A stretch of 64,000 nt of DNA from assembly GCA_023634235.1 (NCBI GenBank), contig JAMKCF010000001.1, forward strand, positions 10,674,258 through 10,738,257, written 5' to 3'. The translations under genes were made by a program, and so were the position numbers. This DNA is from Pisaster brevispinus. Lineage: Eukaryota; Echinodermata; Asteroidea; Forcipulatida; Asteriidae. The notes under the pieces were generated by a model that did no database searches, was not told the DNA's origin, and saw nothing but the letters and a program-made list of their open reading frames with translations. Of this stretch, positions 32,840 through 45,199 are shown one piece after another. The stretch's first letter is position 1, and each line of letters starts with the position of its first letter.

Positions 32840-33910
32840 CTGATCAACAACACCGGCTCTTTTTAGAGCCACCACATATTCAAAAAAGAGATTATATCTA
32901 AGTCTGTTTATCTCTATTCGAAATAAAATAAAATTAAAAAAACTATCATCATAATGTTGATTTCTTATTACCACTATTAAATGTTTAACATTATTTGTTA
33001 GTCTTGTTACTTCACAGCGATGTCTCTTCTTCTGGTTCTTTCCTGCCTTTATCGTTCAATGACTTTTGCGCCCCTTGATTATATCCATTTCACATTTTAC
33101 CCCCCACCCCTTTATTTTTCTATCATTTTATTTTTGTTACTTGTTTATCTTGTCGGTTAAAGATTTTAAGGTCCACCCTTTGTTCTCCACATTCATCCAT
33201 CTTCTACTTATGACATATCAAGATTTCTAGGTCCTTTTGTCCCATACATTTATTCCTCTCCAATTGTCGGATCAAGATTTCTAGACTCCCTTTTTCTCCC
33301 ACGTAGCCCCCTTTGAATTGTCGGCTAAAGATTTTTTAACTTTCTGCGTTCCTTTGAATTGTCGGCTAAAGATTTTTACCTTTTTGCGTGCCTTTGTTCC
33401 TGGATCAAATTACCTCGTTTTAATGACCCTAGCTCCTTTGTATTATTGCTCCCCATTGTTCGATTCTACTCGATTCTATTGAAATGTCGGCTATAGACCC
33501 AACAGACTACTGACAGCTCATGTCATCTGCGTCAACCTGTAGAATTTTAAGAACAAAACACTGTACATGTTGGATTGCCAATCAACTTAGACCAATTATT
33601 TGCAAAATATGTGCATTACTTACTGTGTTGTTCAGGATTTACATGTGCATTTTAGTCTGTGAGTCAAAATGTCTCCTGACAACAGGAAATGGTTCCTTAA
33701 GTAACAGCTAACCACTTTCACAATTGATAGTTTACACTTTAGGTAATTTAAATACCCCCAAAATGTGAATGTTCTTCAAAATGTCTACATAAAGCAGCCC
33801 AAAAAGCATTGGTGCTTTTCAATCTAATATCTTAAAAGATATTTTATTAAAGATCAAAAAGATACACAGAAGGTCCTTACGATCAAAAAGATCAAAAAGA
33901 TACACAGAAG
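32840..33910. other. Non-coding DNA with the right motif block
   Basis: Contains motif copies at 33151-33375. The rest is AT-rich, and no second exon for the 32.3 kb gene could be identified. A short tandem (GATCAAAAAGATACACAGAA) occurs at about 33852 and 33888. Confidence 0.5.
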
Positions 33911-33918
33911 GTCCTTAC

Positions 33919-36488
33919 GGATTGCATGATAGATGAGAGACAGTGCGAGGCCCGAACCTTTTCCCGTATTTGCTGTTCTGCAACAGAATACATCATTTGA
34001 GTTTCTGGATGATGTGCCATTAACTCTGCCACTGCATTAGCATCCTTCCGGGACAGTTCCCTTACTGCCTGCTCAGGACAACAGAAATGTAAAAAAAAAA
34101 TCCAATACAAACTTCCTCAGTACAACTTCCTCAAAAGAAATAAGGTATTGGACAATAATACAGAAAAGCACGTTTTTCATTAGTATTAGATATTCTTATT
34201 TATTTTATGTAAAAATATGAATTATATCTCTGTATCATTAAATGTAAATGTATTGTAATAGCAATCAACAAGTGTTTTAGATGTTAAGCCAAGTGTGTTG
34301 AAGCAGTTAACTCATCATAATAAATGATAACCAAGTTGAAATAAAAATGAATCCTACCAAAAGTGATTCAAGACAGGCCCCTATTATTTGAAATGCACCA
34401 GTTAAAACACTTTTGAACAATTTTATTAACTAAAACTTACTTTTGTGGCTGCGGTTTTTCTCAAGATAGTTGGTGTGCATTTTATTCCAACATTCCCCAA
34501 AGATTGCCATGTCCGCCCTATCTCCACGCCTATCTTCGAAACTGGCCTTCCAGTGGCACTGAGAAAGAGATTGGTCTTGTCTCCATTTATGTCATCTGTG
34601 TAGCATCAAGAAATAGATGACAACATTGTTTTCATGCTTAAGTAAATTAAATTAGTTGTAATATGCAATATTAATTGTAATCGGCGCTCATTGGATGTAG
34701 TGCACTTGGTTGTTGGATGTGCTTAAAGGTCTATCAACACTTCGAAGATGTTTGCTTTTTCAGATACGGCCATGCCACTTGATGCAGTTTAGTTAGGCCT
34801 CAGAACTATTGCTCAATTTTTGTGAATAATCGTACATAGAGCTACAAACCAGAATACTGGTTTTATGGTTTGAATGAGTGACTGCATAATGTGAAGTGTT
34901 TTTGCACATTTGGCATAGACGCATATGATACACAGCTTCAGTAACAATGCAAAAGATGAAGACAACTTTGTATAGTGGAGGTATTGTGGGGATTGACAAC
35001 ATTTTCAAAAATTTTAGATGTGCTCATTTTCGGTACATTATGAAGACCAATGACAAAATAAAGAAGGGAAATTAAAAGGACTCCACAAGTAAACTCTAAA
35101 GACTTGGGTGCTCCACAAGGAAATTTTTGTAGAAAGTCTATGGAAAACTGTAAAGTGCAGGGACAAATGAAAGAACAAAAGAATGCTCCACAAGGATGCA
35201 TTTTTGAGAATGTGTGTTTTGCTTTAAAAATATTGATAATAATAACATGAACATCATTAACAAATAGCAATCTATCAAATTAGGGATGCATGGTGCATGT
35301 AAAGAATGTTTAATATACATACCTTTAAAGTCCTTTGTGTGTGGGCGGCAATGCCGGACATAGAATCGCACCTGACTTTCCAGAACATCATTAAGTACCA
35401 AAGTTGCTGGTCTAGTCTGCGAAGTTTTGTGTTGTACAACCTGAAATGGGGTTTAAAAGGGGCTCAAAAGTCAAACTAAGTTTTTAATTATACTCAATTT
35501 CCAATATTCAGAGTCCTCATGACAGTGGGGAAAAATAAGTCTCTAACCTCACGTTAAAATGGTGTAAAATGCCATTGTATTTAATACTCTTTCAGACTGA
35601 AATTTGAAACATGTCATCAGACATAAAAAAACCCAAATAGGTCTGTAAATTTCAGAGGAATTTTTGCGCCAGTTTAAGGTCGAAATCAATGCTGTTTTGA
35701 TTAAATATCATCAAAATTCAGAAATAAACTAAAAGCACTTTTTAGATTTTTACACAAATTGCAATCGAAGGGCATCAAACAGTTTTAACCTGTAGTTTAA
35801 GATACTTCTAATTTTTTCCTTATTTTCATACGGACTCTATGAGTGGATAACAAAACTGAATTTGACCCTCTTTAAATGAGGCCCTCTTTAAATAAGCATA
35901 CAATATTATATGATTTATTTTCTTTTTTCAATTGAAGTTCTGAACAGGTGTTTAGGCACACTTTTGTTGACAGAGTTCATACGAAAAAATGCAACACGTT
36001 GTTTGCAAGCTTCTTAAATCCAAATATAAAACAGTTGAAGACATGGGGTCAGTTTCATAGAGCTGCTCAACAGTAAGCAAATTTTCGTGCTAACTGCTGT
36101 ATACCAACAAAAATTTCCTCAAGTGTGAGCGTATTTCACAGGTTAGCTTGAAAATTAGGCAGCCAGCTTTTGCGATCACCATAGACAGTTCCATTGTTAC
36201 GTCATTCATTTTCATACAGAAAGCATCGAAATGTTAGTACACTGTATACCTTTTTGTGTGCTTACAGTTAGCAGTGATATGAAATTCAAACTCGCACAAT
36301 GCAGCTCTATGAAATTGGGTCATGGTTTGTATTTCAAATAATGCAGGCATGGGCCTATGTGGTCATTATCCTGAGGCAAGATTTTGCTTGTCGTTTTTAT
36401 TCTCTAATTTTGATCTGATTACCTCGATAGCATACATCTCCTCAAAAGTCTCCGGTGCAACAACTCTCTGTTCAGCCTTCTGCTTTCT
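33919..36488 (-). CDS. Four phase-matched exons of a recombinase-fold gene
   Basis: Minus-strand exons at 36488-36423, 35440-35323, 34595-34441 and 34068-33919 join with matching phases (0-0, 0-1, 1-0, 0-0) and good GT/AG signals. Together they give about 163 open codons. Landmarks: APETFEEMYAIE; VVQHKTSQTRPATLVL and FYVRHCRP; LFLSATGRPVSKIG then TPTILRKTAATK; VAELMAHHPETQMMY. The His-Lys-Thr block, the T-x-x-R-K block (in place of H-x-x-R) and the final H-x-x-x-T-x-x-x-Tyr are the layout of a tyrosine-recombinase-like fold seen in uncharacterised invertebrate proteins and Crypton-type elements. Whether it is active cannot be told. Confidence 0.55.
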
Positions 36489-37549
36489 CTATGGGCTTTC
36501 ATCACTATCATGTATTTCCTCTTAACTGCTTTTGTTTCACCAGGATACCTATTTATGTTTGTAGTCTTGTCATTTAGGCTTCGGAAAAGTCTGCTATGGT
36601 TGAAATGTCAGGCCACTTTTTTTTTTTTTTGCATTTAGGGAGCACGTATCTATTTAACCGCCCGAGAGCTAGGCCGAAACCGGCTGAATCGCCCGGCGCT
36701 ATAATGAGCTTCATTATCAACAGGTCAATGCACACCGCTCGGTTTCGTCACCGGCATATTCACGATCTCCTCGCCCCCGCTACCCAGCTTATGGTACACA
36801 AAGGAATAGTTGGGCGACTGTTAATCCCTGATGACTTGGACAAAAGCCCTTTGTGCCCGGATTAAAGTAGTCCGGACCATAAACTTCCAACTATAATCCA
36901 TGAGTTCTATTGCGGGTTTGTGAGCAATGACTGCATTTATTTTGCCAAAAAAAGTAAACAAAATAGGAATGATTTCAACTCAATTCTGTTGTTTAAATGC
37001 TACTAACACTTTGTACTAATACGTTTGGAAATCTTTGGTGGTGCAGAGACGAATAGGAGTAGGAATGTAAACATAAGGATGGACTCACAGTTTAACGGCA
37101 CAGGACCACGGAAGAATACAGTTATTTCTCCGTATAATATATAATCTCCATTTATAATTCCAAAAAAAAAAGTGTGGATTCAGCTATGTTTGCATTCTGC
37201 AACTTATATTTTTTTCCTTATAATTATGGTGTTGCATAATTAAAATGTGCCGTGTTCATTCGTTTGTTTTGGGTTTTTTTTGTGCGCAGGCCTACTTCAT
37301 TATTTTACGACGGCAAAAACAAGTCCAACGGGAAAAAAGACTTACAAAAACCATAATGTACTATTCATTATTTTGTTTAGCACCGCTGTAAATTTAGTCA
37401 CTTGAATACTTTTGTCACACTATCTATATTGTGTACTGACGCAAATTTACTAACGTTTAATCATTTCTAGATATATGTCTTTGAAATAAACGAACACTTG
37501 GCTGAGGCTGCACGGTACACATTTCTCCATGTCTAAAAAAAGAATTAAT

Positions 37550-37960
37550 TGAACAAGAGGGCGCACTTTAGCATGGTTCCTTGTACTGTATCACGCACGC
37601 AAACGTTTCAACACGCCTGGCACGCGACCTGTGGAGGCATCGTTGTGAGCAAACCATTACGACAGATTCTAGTGAAGATTTACTTCTAAGTATTTATTCG
37701 AATTTGTTTTAATCAGTTGCTTTAATGAGTATTTTCAAACTCCACAATAATATTAAGCTTTGATATCAGATGCTGACTACAGATGTCAATTTGAAAATGA
37801 GGTAGATACGGCTGTTGGTGAAAATTATTCACCGTTCTAATTTTTTTCTAAATAGTACGTAAAGAGGGCGCTCTTTAGTGTGGTCCCTTTATTGTATTAC
37901 GCACGCCAATGTAACGGAACACGTCAGGGCACAAGACATAAATAATTGCGCTGATGTGAA
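37550..37960 (+). repeat. Diverged direct repeat
   Basis: GAGGGCGCACTTTAGCATGG at 37557 and GAGGGCGCTCTTTAGTGTGG at 37864, each followed by TGTATCACGCACGC or TGTATTACGCACGC, about 305 bp apart. This is an old tandem duplication of a segment of roughly 300 bp. Confidence 0.65.
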
Positions 37961-38235
37961 TGAAACCATTCCTGTTGGTTCAAGAGTGGATATTGTTTGT
38001 TTGAATATTACAAATGTTATCTTATAGTGCTAACACACATCGGTGTATGGGTAAAAACCAAAATTAATATGCTTTATCCCCGATGCAAATTTAGCATCTA
38101 TTAAATAATTTAATCAACAATACATTGTTATGCCCGACATTTTGTTTACTAACTGGTTGAATGTTTTTAAGAATTTCTACTCCCGTTGCTATAATTCCGT
38201 ATTTTCAAATTTTTTAATTTGTCCATATTTCCATG

Positions 38236-38310
38236 TTCAGCGCCTTAGAGCATGTCTACATTAGGGCGCTATATACGTTTTGGTATTATTATTATTTGTA
38301 TTATTATAGT
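38236..38310 (+). repeat. 3' tail of an L2/CR1-like LINE
   Basis: GCGCCTTAGAGC, then AGGGCGCTATATACG and a TATTATTATT microsatellite. This hairpin plus TATA-like plus (ATT)n ending resembles the tail of the LINE ending at 50.24 kb. It is a short fossil fragment. Confidence 0.5.
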
Positions 38311-39210
38311 AATAAAACTCCACTACAAAGTAAATGTAAAAATTCCACAGATAGTTGTGATTCAAACAAAATATTTGTATTTAATATTGATAAATAATAT
38401 GTACATGAATTTACAAGAATTGGTTAACAATTAATTACACAGTTTTGATTCAAACACGACATATTTTCTTCTGATAAATTTGTACATGTTCATTGGTCAC
38501 AATTACAGAAAAAGCTTGTTGGGAAAAGCAGCGAACAAATAAATAAATTTGCAAAAACATAAACAAATATTTAAATATATGAATAAATTCCTTATCAGGC
38601 CACATCAAAATTTGTTTCCGGATATCCAAACCGACACTTACTTTACGCCGGAACCCTTAACGTTTACTTCGGCATAAATTTGTTTTTAAATACTAAACAA
38701 ACAAATTGTAATGAGTCAGTTCAGGTTAATACTTTATATTTGCTGACGGTCCAAATATGATTTGTTTAAATACTTTGTTGTTGGAAGGGCCTTGGGAAAA
38801 GGGTTCAAGTAAACAAAATTTCATGTTCAATTCAATACGAAGCCCGTTGCCATGGTAACAGCTGTTTTTGGCAAATTTAGGCTGATTTTGTGGTCTGAAT
38901 TTTTGTTAGCTCAACCCACACCAAAATGCAAAGTTAATTTAAAAAACCTTTATATGACTACAAAGTATCATCACTGGCCTTCCTCGAACAAAAAATATTG
39001 CCTTTTGCAACAATTTTTTCAAGTTTTATGAAATAATTACAATTAAACCTCTTTAATCCAGAATCTATCTCCAACGTACTTCTTGAGTCTAAAGTGTATT
39101 TACAAAAAAGAAAAAAATAGCGACCCTATTTTTAAAGGCATGTACCCGGAAAATTAATATATATATTTTGTTGCCTCCATTAATAATTGATTAAATTAAT
39201 GAATACAGAA

Positions 39211-39735
39211 TTAGTTCTCGTGTACAGGCTGATCTGGATGAATAATATTGTAATGTCTCTTTCTGTCTTCCTTTGACGAGAAAACATAGCATCGACAGAA
39301 TGTGCATCTGCCCAATTCCTTGGTCAAAAAGGAAGGCATGGTACAGTCATCCCCCTTGTCATTCTTGGACCTCTCCATGTACGTCATGAAGTGGCCGGGA
39401 TGAGTGAGCGAAGTTGCAGGTGTGAGTAGTAAACCCTGGCTGTTGCGGATGACCCGGGTTGATTCAACTGCGCGTACTGGATGAGTTGAACAGTGAAGAC
39501 ATGTCTTTTGCTCACATTTCACGATGCAAAGTTCTCTTGGATTTTTGAAGGTGTGGTTGACGGCAAATTTCAGTTCTTGATGTAAGTCAGGATTTCCAGT
39601 GATCCTTGCCTTCAATCCTGATGATATAGTGTCATGTACAGTGTCGTAGTCGTTGAAAGGAGATGACTGTTGGGTGCAGGCTTGATGATTCGACGAAATA
39701 GGAAAACCGTCAAACTCCCGGCCATTCAGGTCTTA
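39211..39735 (-). CDS. 177-codon ORF with C-terminal C2H2 finger
   Basis: The frame is open from about 39735 to the stop at 39211, with no ATG near its head, so it is probably a 3' exon. It contains CLHCSTHPVRAVE and ends in a C2H2-like finger, CTFCRCYVFSSKEDRKRHYN followed by IIHP. A SLTHPGHFMTY segment lies between. Such terminal fingers occur in transposon-encoded proteins of invertebrates, but I cannot name the family. It lies just upstream (on the plus strand) of the Penelope tandem repeats, so any 5' exons may have been displaced by that insertion. Confidence 0.4.
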
Positions 39736-40085
39736 AAGTAACCGGTTCTTTTTTCAACAGGTTTTGTAACTCTTTCTCTTTTCAGGTTTCTAAATAACCC
39801 GTTTCTCCACAGGTTTTTTTTAACTTGTTCTCTCTACAGGTCTTTAAGTAACCCGTTCTTTTTTTCAACAGGTTTCATAACTTGTTCTCTTTTCAGGTTT
39901 TGAAATTACCCTTTTTCCCACAGGTTTTTTCCACAGGTTTCTTAACTTGTTCTCTTTACATGTCTTTAAGTATCCCGTTCTTTTTTCCACAGGTTTTGTA
40001 ACTTTTTTTTCTATTTTCAGGTTTTGAAATTACCCTTTTTTCCACAGGTTTATTTACTTGTCCCTTTTTGTTACCCATACTTTCC
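39736..40085 (+). repeat. ~58-bp tandem repeats before the Penelope ORF
   Basis: About six degenerate units built of CAGGTTTTGTAACT, TGTTCTCTTTTCAGG and TTTGAAATTACCC segments. They end about 60 bp before the Penelope ATG and look like its 5' untranslated or pseudo-LTR region. A similar word (CTTTACAGAGGATTTAATAA) occurs in the element's 3' part near 46330. Confidence 0.7.
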
Positions 40086-40142
40086 ACAGGAATGTTTTTA
40101 CAATTTTTCTCTCAATATTCCTTGCTTTCCATGACATAACTC

Positions 40143-41099
40143 ATGGCAGTCCCTACTGACACAAAGTGCATTTTCCGTAAGCTACGTAAACTTAAAGAAA
40201 AGAACATTCGCTACTTGTCACATCTTGACAACTACCGCTTTTATCGTTTGTCTCGTATTCTGCCTAAAGGACTACAGATCAAGTGTGCCCCTTCCTTTGG
40301 GGACCTTGATCCCTCCTTTCTTAAGAAATGCAACAAGACACTCACTAACGCGTCTTTCCAATTGCTTACACTGCTAGAAAATCAATGTCAACAATACATT
40401 GAAAACCAGTCACTTGAGATAGTAGACACTGAATCTCAACTCAAAGAGTCATGCTCTAATCAAGAGTTTGAACATTTACAAGATATCCTACTGTCTAACG
40501 TCAATCACCTACGGTCCACCCTATTTGACAAACAGAACAAGAAACCCATGAATGTCCAAGCTAACCATAAGAAATACATTCATAGGCGTTTCCACAGTAA
40601 GAGGCCAACTATTGTTCCTGATACTGACAGGTCACTAGTTGCACCACGTACAGTAGTTAACCTGTCTGACAAAGTTCTGACCGACCCACAAGTTAAACTC
40701 CTCTCAAGGGGTCTTAAATTTTGCCCCACACCCAGAGAACCGGACCAATTGTCTTTTCAACAAGACATGGCCCAATTCAATCGTAGGTTACGCCTACGTG
40801 AATATTTTCATGTAGAGCCCTCCACAGATGACGAGTTATCTGTGGACGTCCAACCCACCCGCAACCGCTTCAAAGAGAAAAGTCGTTGGGTACCCCCTAA
40901 GAACCGAGATGTGGCTCTTGATACCTACATCAATTCAATCAGCTCCGAGGTTCTTAAGGTCCCTTATACCTGGGCACCAAACAACCTCCCCCAAGATGAA
41001 CGTCTCGCTCTAACACAGCTCCGCCAATCACCAGACATAGTGATTTAACGTGCTGACAAGGGGTCCGCAGTTGTAGTCATGAACACACATGACTACATA
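40143..41099 (+). pseudogene. Penelope N-terminal domain and start of RT
   Basis: From the ATG at 40143, 301 codons to TAA 41046-41048. It shows basic and hydrophobic segments (KNIRYLSHLDNYRFYRLS), then KLLSRGLKFCPTP and LPQDERLALTQLRQ, which precede the RT in Penelope-like proteins. After the TAA the same frame continues RADKGSAVVVMNTHDY, a conserved RT entry block, up to the transposon insertion at 41100. The TAA most simply derives from a Lys codon. Confidence 0.8.
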
Positions 41100-44000
41100 T
41101 AGGCCGTGGGCCAAAATCTGTAGAAGACCCAGAAATTGAAGTTCGTCTTAACTTTTTAGGGGCAACTTGCATTTTAGTCAACTTTACTAATTCGATGGTG
41201 CTGATTCCAAATCTGACTGTTCCCATGGGCGCAGATTGCACGTTAAGCCTATGCGGACTATTTTTGCTCATTTTTGGTCAAAAACAGTATTTTGTGTAGA
41301 ATTTCTACTTTTTCCAGTCAAATGATTTCAAATTTGATTAAAATAGCTTTGAGGTCCTTGTACATGGAATAGATCATTACTCAGTCTTCAAAATTAATCC
41401 TCATGGTGCTAAACCAAGTTTTTGTATTAAAAAAACCAACACTTTTTGGGGGTAAATTTTTCAAAAAATTGTATTTTTTCAGTCTTTTTATCTCAAGATC
41501 TTGGCCATGTACGATTGGTTTCGATAATTTAAAAATAATAAAATACATAAATATTTAATACAAATTGCACTAGCAAAATTTCAGCTAGTCATTAATTATG
41601 CAAATATGCATGTATGCAAAAGAGTTTATGCTGAACTGACGCAAGTTAAGGGCAATAAAACCCAAGTGACTACAGATAGTTATACAGTACTGTTATGTCT
41701 GGTTTATTAAAACAATGCATTAGTAGCCCAGGGGCTAACTTGCTACAAAGTTTACAATTTAAAAACAATACAATACTTGTACCGCTCATGATTTAAAGCC
41801 TTAAAGGCATATTCTTTTGTTCGATTAAAGGGTGCACATGTCTTGAGTGTCTTTTAGTTCTAACAATGTTATGTGAAAAAAATTATACAGGACCAGATTA
41901 TTTCAGATGGACCAGATTATTTCAGATGCATCATTACATTTTAAGATGCCAGAATTGTTCAATAGACTTTTAAAACTAAAATAAGTGGAACAAAACCTAG
42001 ATGGCTGTGATCATTTATCAATTGCCTTTAACTTCATCTTCTTCTGCATCATCATCAAAGTCTGTGAGTGAGTTCTTGCAATCACTGCACTTGCAGAGTT
42101 CAGTGCAAGGTTTGCTTTTTGACAAGAGCAGCTTGAAGTGTTGAAGTGAGTTTTTCCTGCACACACAGTGCACATGCTGCGATGCTTTCGCAGGAGCTGC
42201 AGGCATGGTCATCTATTTAAATGTTAGTTTTTTTATCAAGTAGCTCCCAGCCATGGCCGAGTGGGCTTGGTGCAGAGATCTACGGAACAAGACATCATCT
42301 GTAATTGCTTGCTCCTTGCATGGAACTCAATGCAGTCCTTGTAACAACTTCAGTGGTATCTGACTTCAATTGCGACAATGTCTTCTCTCTTTGATGTCAA
42401 TCAAAATCTGTTCGTCGTCGAGAATATCTGTAGCTCTGAGCAGCAAACCTCCTGTAATAAAAGGGGTATATTTACATGTAGTTTAATCAATGGGAAAATA
42501 CAGGCACACCATGTTCCTCACTAACTTAGAACCAAGGAAAACTTAAAAGGCAATGTGAAATAAGAAAATGTATACCAACCTGACTGGTGTTCATAGTTTG
42601 ACAGTCTTTCCCTTGACCGCTTCCGTGACTGTTTGTTGGTTATCCTCTTGTTTCTTTTAACATATAATACATCTGGATGGCAGGACATGTGGGTTGCGCT
42701 ACTGCTGTGTCTGTGAATCTGCTGATGCTAGCTGACTAGATTTTCCTGATGGTTCAAGGGTTGACACCAGTGTCCCTTCAACTGCAGTGGAACTGCTTTG
42801 AACATCAGTAGCCCTTTTAGCCAAACGTTTTCAGCTCTTGCTAATGCGTCTTATCTCAAAACCTGTAAACATTACATTTTCAAAAAGTATGTTGGTCTTA
42901 AGTGGAGCATACTGACTAATGCACAATACTGGCAAGCAGTAGAAAAACTACTACACTGTAAACAACTCTGCAATTAAATCTAAATGAATATTGGGACAGA
43001 TTGGAACAACATTGACAATGTTACTAGCATGAAGATATTGTAGAAGAGACAAAAATTACAGCACCTTATCTGGAAATATGGGTGGGTTGCTGATTGTTAT
43101 ACAACGTTGCTTAATTTTAGTTTAAATTGTTTTAACTTGTTTAACAATTACTTTTAAATATTTTATAAAGGTATTTTGTGAACTGTTTCCCTGGGTGGAA
43201 AGACATCATGCTAAAGTATTTGACCCAGAATAGAATGACATCCTTTTAAAAATATTAAGTGAGATTATGAAATAATAATAATCAACACAAGTCATGCCAA
43301 GTTGAAAGACACCAGGGTTGTGTGTAAAACCATATCAACATTGGAGGATTCGGGTCTATTATTAGCATGGTTAGGGTTAACACAGTCTTCAGTTTGAAAA
43401 CAATTTGAAATCTAAAAACAAAACAAAAATGTTTTCATCATTTGTGTAAAGACCGATTATTTCTTAGACTGAATGCAGGTTAAGAGATTACAAATTCACA
43501 TCACAAAATTGTCCATGCTAGAACCCACCCTCTCACCATAATAAAAATGAAACAATTAATGTCAAAGCATTAAGTGGCAGGGCCTTCTGTTAAAACCTTC
43601 TGTGTAAAAGATATGTCTGATACATTCTCACTCTTTTTTTTCCTTGTGCAGGCCTACTAAACTATTAATAGTATTAAAAAAGCTTTTTAGAATATAAACA
43701 GTAAACACATTGTCAGTAATTAACAACTTAAAAAAAACAGTTGCTTTTTGAGGCCTACACTATATAAAAGTTGCCCGTTTTTGTAGTCTATCAAACTTCA
43801 AATGTCACAGGTGTAACGTTGTACGGTTATTTTTATAAAATACGTGCCTACCTTTTTAATTTTAACAAAACACTAACACTTAACTTAAGACTTACCTAGA
43901 AAGAATAGGTACAGCATGTGTACAGTGTCACACCTACACTTACACTTACAGGCACACACACTGACACAGAGCCGATGGTAGCTGTCAGCCGAGTCTGGCG

Positions 44001-44476
44001 TTGGGCACATTTTTTTCCACCAAACTTGTATTTGTTTCAGCCAGTTCTTAGTGTTTCCCATCAAGACGTTTCCATCTGTTATTGCGGTCACGAAATTTCT
44101 GCCAACTAACTGCCGTAAATTGGGTTATTTGTCCCCTTTGACTCTCAATAAAATGACACACACACATTTCCTCAGGCGCAGCCATCTTGATTTGACACCT
44201 CTATTCCAGGTTACATTAATATTTACTGTAGTACGCAATGGTAATAATGGTTCGAGGTTGAAGAACAGCGCCATCCGCGGCATAACGTCGGCATAGCAAC
44301 GGCGCTGCAAAACAGGCGATTTTTCTTGCTTAATTTCTCATTAACGTGCAAGCAGATCAAATGGGAACAGGTAAAATAATAATTTATACATTCCAAACTA
44401 CTTATAAACGAAAAATAAAGTTGCCCCTCGAAAGTTAAGACGAAAGTGCATGTTACAGGTTTTGGCCCACGGCCTA
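41100..44476. mobile_element. DNA transposon nested in the Penelope ORF
   Basis: Terminal inverted repeats start TAGGCCGTGGGCCAAAA at 41100 and, in complement, at 44476. They remain related for about 65 bp, including TCGTCTTAACTTT and AGGGGCAACTT. Both ends are flanked by ATA (41097-41099 and 44477-44479), and removing the element plus one ATA restores the Penelope reading frame exactly. The superfamily is uncertain; a 3-bp duplication is compatible with several groups. It carries a decayed minus-strand gene at 42.0-42.85 kb. Confidence 0.85.
42018..42850 (-). pseudogene. Decayed transposon gene inside the nested element
   Basis: A first exon-like frame around 42690-42588 reads SCHPDVLYVKRNKRITNK and SRERLSNYEHQS. 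A donor and an acceptor (TTACAG before about 42452) join it in phase to GGLLLRATDILDDEQILIDI. A frame change then gives DIVAIEVRYH, a TGA, and SCYKDCIEF. A Cys-rich tail (HVHCVCRKN, then PCTELCKCSDCKNS) lies at 42212-42018. The YH-x-x-C-Y segment and Cys-rich tail recur in uncharacterised invertebrate transposon proteins, as I remember them. No catalytic triad was identified. Several frame breaks make it non-functional. Confidence 0.5.
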
Positions 44477-44479
44477 ATA

Positions 44480-45187
44480 GCTGAGGGCCTCAGACAACTC
44501 AGCAACACTGATCATTATATTGAATGTGACACTGACCCTACTCAATCATTTTCCAAACAAATCAGTGACACCTTGGTTAGAATCCACAATGCCAACGGTA
44601 TCGACAAAGATACCTTCAACTATCTCCTTCCACAGGCCGCCCGTACAGCACGCTTCTACCTTCTACCTAAGATACACAAGTCCAACAACCCAGGCCGACC
44701 CATTGTATCTGGTATTGGTAGCCCTACAGAGCGCATTTCTGAGTTTGTAGATAGCTTTCTCAACCCCTTAGTCTCCGGCATCCCTTCCTTCATAAAGGAT
44801 ACCACAGACTTCCTCCATAAGCTAGAGGATGTCAAACATCAAATACCCGACTCTGCTTTTTTGGTTACTCTAGATGTTTCATTACTGTATACTAACATAC
44901 CCCATAATAAAGGCATGAGTGCATGTGTCTCTGCTCTCAGGGGCAATAAACAATCCCGCCCCTCAGTGATACATGTTAAGGAACTCATCAGCCACATTCT
45001 CACTAAGAACAACTTTTCATTTACTGACAGGCATTTTCTACAGATACAGGGTACTGCCATGGGTACAAAAATGGCGTCCGATGATATTTTCTCTATCTGG
45101 TGTGGTAGTCAAGACAGCTTGGTTGAGTTTATCGACCATATAAACTCATTCCACCCAACCATAAATTCACTACTGAATACTCTCTAA
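44480..45187 (+). pseudogene. Penelope reverse transcriptase core
   Basis: Continues the RT after the nested transposon. It includes FYLLPKIHKSNNPGRPIVSG, motif A as LVTLDVSLLYTNIPH (with its catalytic Asp) and motif B as IQGTAMGTKMA. The catalytic DD of motif C follows almost at once (DDIFSIW), although about 30 residues normally separate these motifs, so there is an in-frame deletion at about 45076. The frame stops at 45187 and the protein continues in other frames. The enzyme would be inactive. Confidence 0.85.
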
Positions 45188-45199
45188 CAAGTGTTAACT

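Larger units (their letters stand above)
31971..33375 (+). repeat. TGTCGGCTAAAGATTT motif blocks flanking a gene
   Basis: Copies or near copies at 31971, 32008, 33151 (TGTCGGTTAAAGATTT), 33265 (TGTCGGATCAAGATTT), 33319 and 33360, plus a weaker TGTCGGCTATAGA at 33485. The surrounding text also matches: CAAGATTTCTAGGTCCTTTT near 31925 and 33218, and GCGTGCCTTTGTTCCTGGAT near 32034 and 33386. So direct-repeat blocks of about 130-190 bp lie on both sides of the 32342-32833 gene in the same orientation. Confidence 0.85.
36489..39210. other. Mostly non-coding, with a GC-rich patch
   Basis: A GC- and CpG-richer patch at about 36655-36860 carries an open plus-strand frame (ending at 36865) without recognisable motifs; it might be a promoter or an old repeat. 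The rest is AT-rich. Confidence 0.45.
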
